A stretch of DNA of 6,635 bases from Hyphomicrobiales bacterium (GTDB lineage: Bacteria; Pseudomonadota; Alphaproteobacteria; Rhizobiales; Xanthobacteraceae), in NCBI GenBank assembly GCA_017304505.1, contig JAFKKQ010000312.1:1-6635 (forward strand), written 5' to 3'. Below, piece by piece: positions 6,348 to 6,635 of this stretch; position 1 is the stretch's first letter; each line of letters opens with the position of its first letter. The translations under genes and the position numbers were made by a program. The notes under the pieces were generated by a model, which saw nothing but the letters and a program-made list of their open reading frames with translations, was not told the DNA's origin and made no database searches.

Positions 6348-6382
6348 TTCTGTCGCTTGACAGAAAATCGGATTGACGGAAA
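6348..6382. promoter_or_regulatory. Palindrome and repeated TTGAC element upstream of the acyl-CoA dehydrogenase
   Basis: TTCTGTC (6348-6354) and GACAGAA (6359-6365) form a perfect 7-bp inverted repeat with a GCTT centre. The right arm overlaps a consensus -35 hexamer, TTGACA (6357-6362). The decamer TTGACAGAAA (6357-6366) recurs 16 bp later as TTGACGGAAA (6373-6382). Possible -10 elements are weak: AAATAA at 6380-6385 (17-bp spacer from the first TTGACA), or TATCCT at 6394-6399 (15 bp from the second). No U-tract follows the palindrome, so it looks more like an operator and promoter for the downstream gene than a terminator of the lysR remnant. Confidence 0.4.
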
Positions 6383-6467
6383 TAAGACCGCGCTATCCTG
6401 TGCGACGTGTGAACCAACTGACGCGCCGAATTGGCGATCAACTTTACGCAATTCATTGGAGCGAAGC

Positions 6468-6635
6468 ATGGACTTCGAACTTCCGGAAGAACTGCAACTC
6501 ATGAAGCGTCAGCTCCGTCGCTTCGTCGATCAGGAAATCATCCCGATCGAGCGGGACGCTTATGAGGGGCCGGACATGAAGCCCGATGTCCGGGCGAAGC
6601 TCGAAGCCAAGGCGAAAGAGATGGGCTACTGGCAC
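6468..6635 (+). CDS. Acyl-CoA dehydrogenase, N-terminal part (3' partial)
   Basis: FAD-dependent acyl-CoA dehydrogenases introduce the alpha-beta double bond into acyl-CoA thioesters, passing electrons to electron-transfer flavoprotein. Only 56 codons are present and the frame is open at the right edge. The translation begins MDFELPEELQLMKRQLRRF and continues VDQEIIPIERDAYEG, then KLEAKAKEMGYWH. This is the helical N-terminal pattern of the family: an EL-rich start, an (R/A)xFVxxEIxPxE segment, and a final helix ending in MG(Y/L). The ATG at 6468 has GGAG (6458-6461) 6 nt upstream, and its own promoter region appears to lie at 6348-6399. The catalytic base and FAD-contact motifs lie off-window, so substrate class cannot be judged. 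Its product would be an enoyl-CoA, the type of substrate used by the hydratase of the divergent operon. Confidence 0.85.
   Translation, partial: MDFELPEELQLMKRQLRRFVDQEIIPIERDAYEGPDMKPDVRAKLEAKAKEMGYWH

Noticed and set aside
6429..6454. Inverted repeat GAATTG / CAATTC upstream of the acyl-CoA dehydrogenase.
   Set aside because: Only 6 bp arms of low complexity separated by 14 bp; expected by chance often enough not to support a site.
1..6635. Mobile elements, CRISPR arrays, tRNA or rRNA genes.
   Set aside because: No transposase or integrase motifs, no regularly spaced repeats, no tRNA-like cloverleaf and no rRNA sequence were seen; nearly all the DNA is accounted for by the listed genes.

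Overview
The window is a GC-rich, densely coded stretch of bacterial chromosome. The gene families present are a tripartite-tricarboxylate (Bug/TctC) binding protein, class III CoA transferase, ADP-forming acyl-CoA synthetase, GcvA-type LysR regulator and acyl-CoA dehydrogenase. Together they point to a metabolically versatile proteobacterium, most likely Alphaproteobacteria (Bradyrhizobium/Rhodopseudomonas-like) or Burkholderiales. This is inference from family content; no rRNA or other lineage marker is present.

Layout. (1) Positions 2-1066, plus strand: a CaiB/BaiF-type CoA transferase whose first ~35-40 codons lie left of the window. (2) Positions 1067-1179: a short gap with a strong hairpin whose U-tract works only for minus-strand transcription. 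(3) Positions 5240 (or 5327) down to 1180, minus strand: a probable three-gene operon. Its order is ADP-forming acyl-CoA synthetase, periplasmic Bug-type solute-binding protein, then a crotonase-fold enzyme closest to p-hydroxycinnamoyl-CoA hydratase/lyase (HCHL). It ends at the hairpin near 1130. (4) Positions 5241-5431: a divergent control region with a perfect 17-bp inverted repeat. (5) Positions 5432-6302, plus strand: a LysR-family regulator gene that is broken. The codons for most of the helix-turn-helix (about 65 bp) are missing and the two halves are in different frames. (6) Positions 6303-6467: an intergenic stretch with a perfect palindrome and a repeated TTGAC element. (7) Positions 6468-6635, plus strand: the start of an acyl-CoA dehydrogenase that runs off the right edge.

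Working together. The parts describe uptake and CoA-dependent breakdown of an organic acid. The Bug protein would capture a carboxylate in the periplasm, the synthetase would make its CoA thioester using ATP, and the HCHL-like enzyme would hydrate and possibly cleave an enoyl-CoA. The acyl-CoA dehydrogenase and the CoA transferase would fit the same acyl-CoA chemistry. An ADP-forming synthetase beside an HCHL-like enzyme recalls the ferulate genes ferB-ferA of Sphingobium SYK-6. However, the crotonase here lacks the residues that bind the phenol hydroxyl in characterised HCHL, so the real substrate is probably not ferulate. The best leads are this re-tooled HCHL-like enzyme in its operon, and the local regulator that has lost its DNA-binding domain while a good candidate operator remains.
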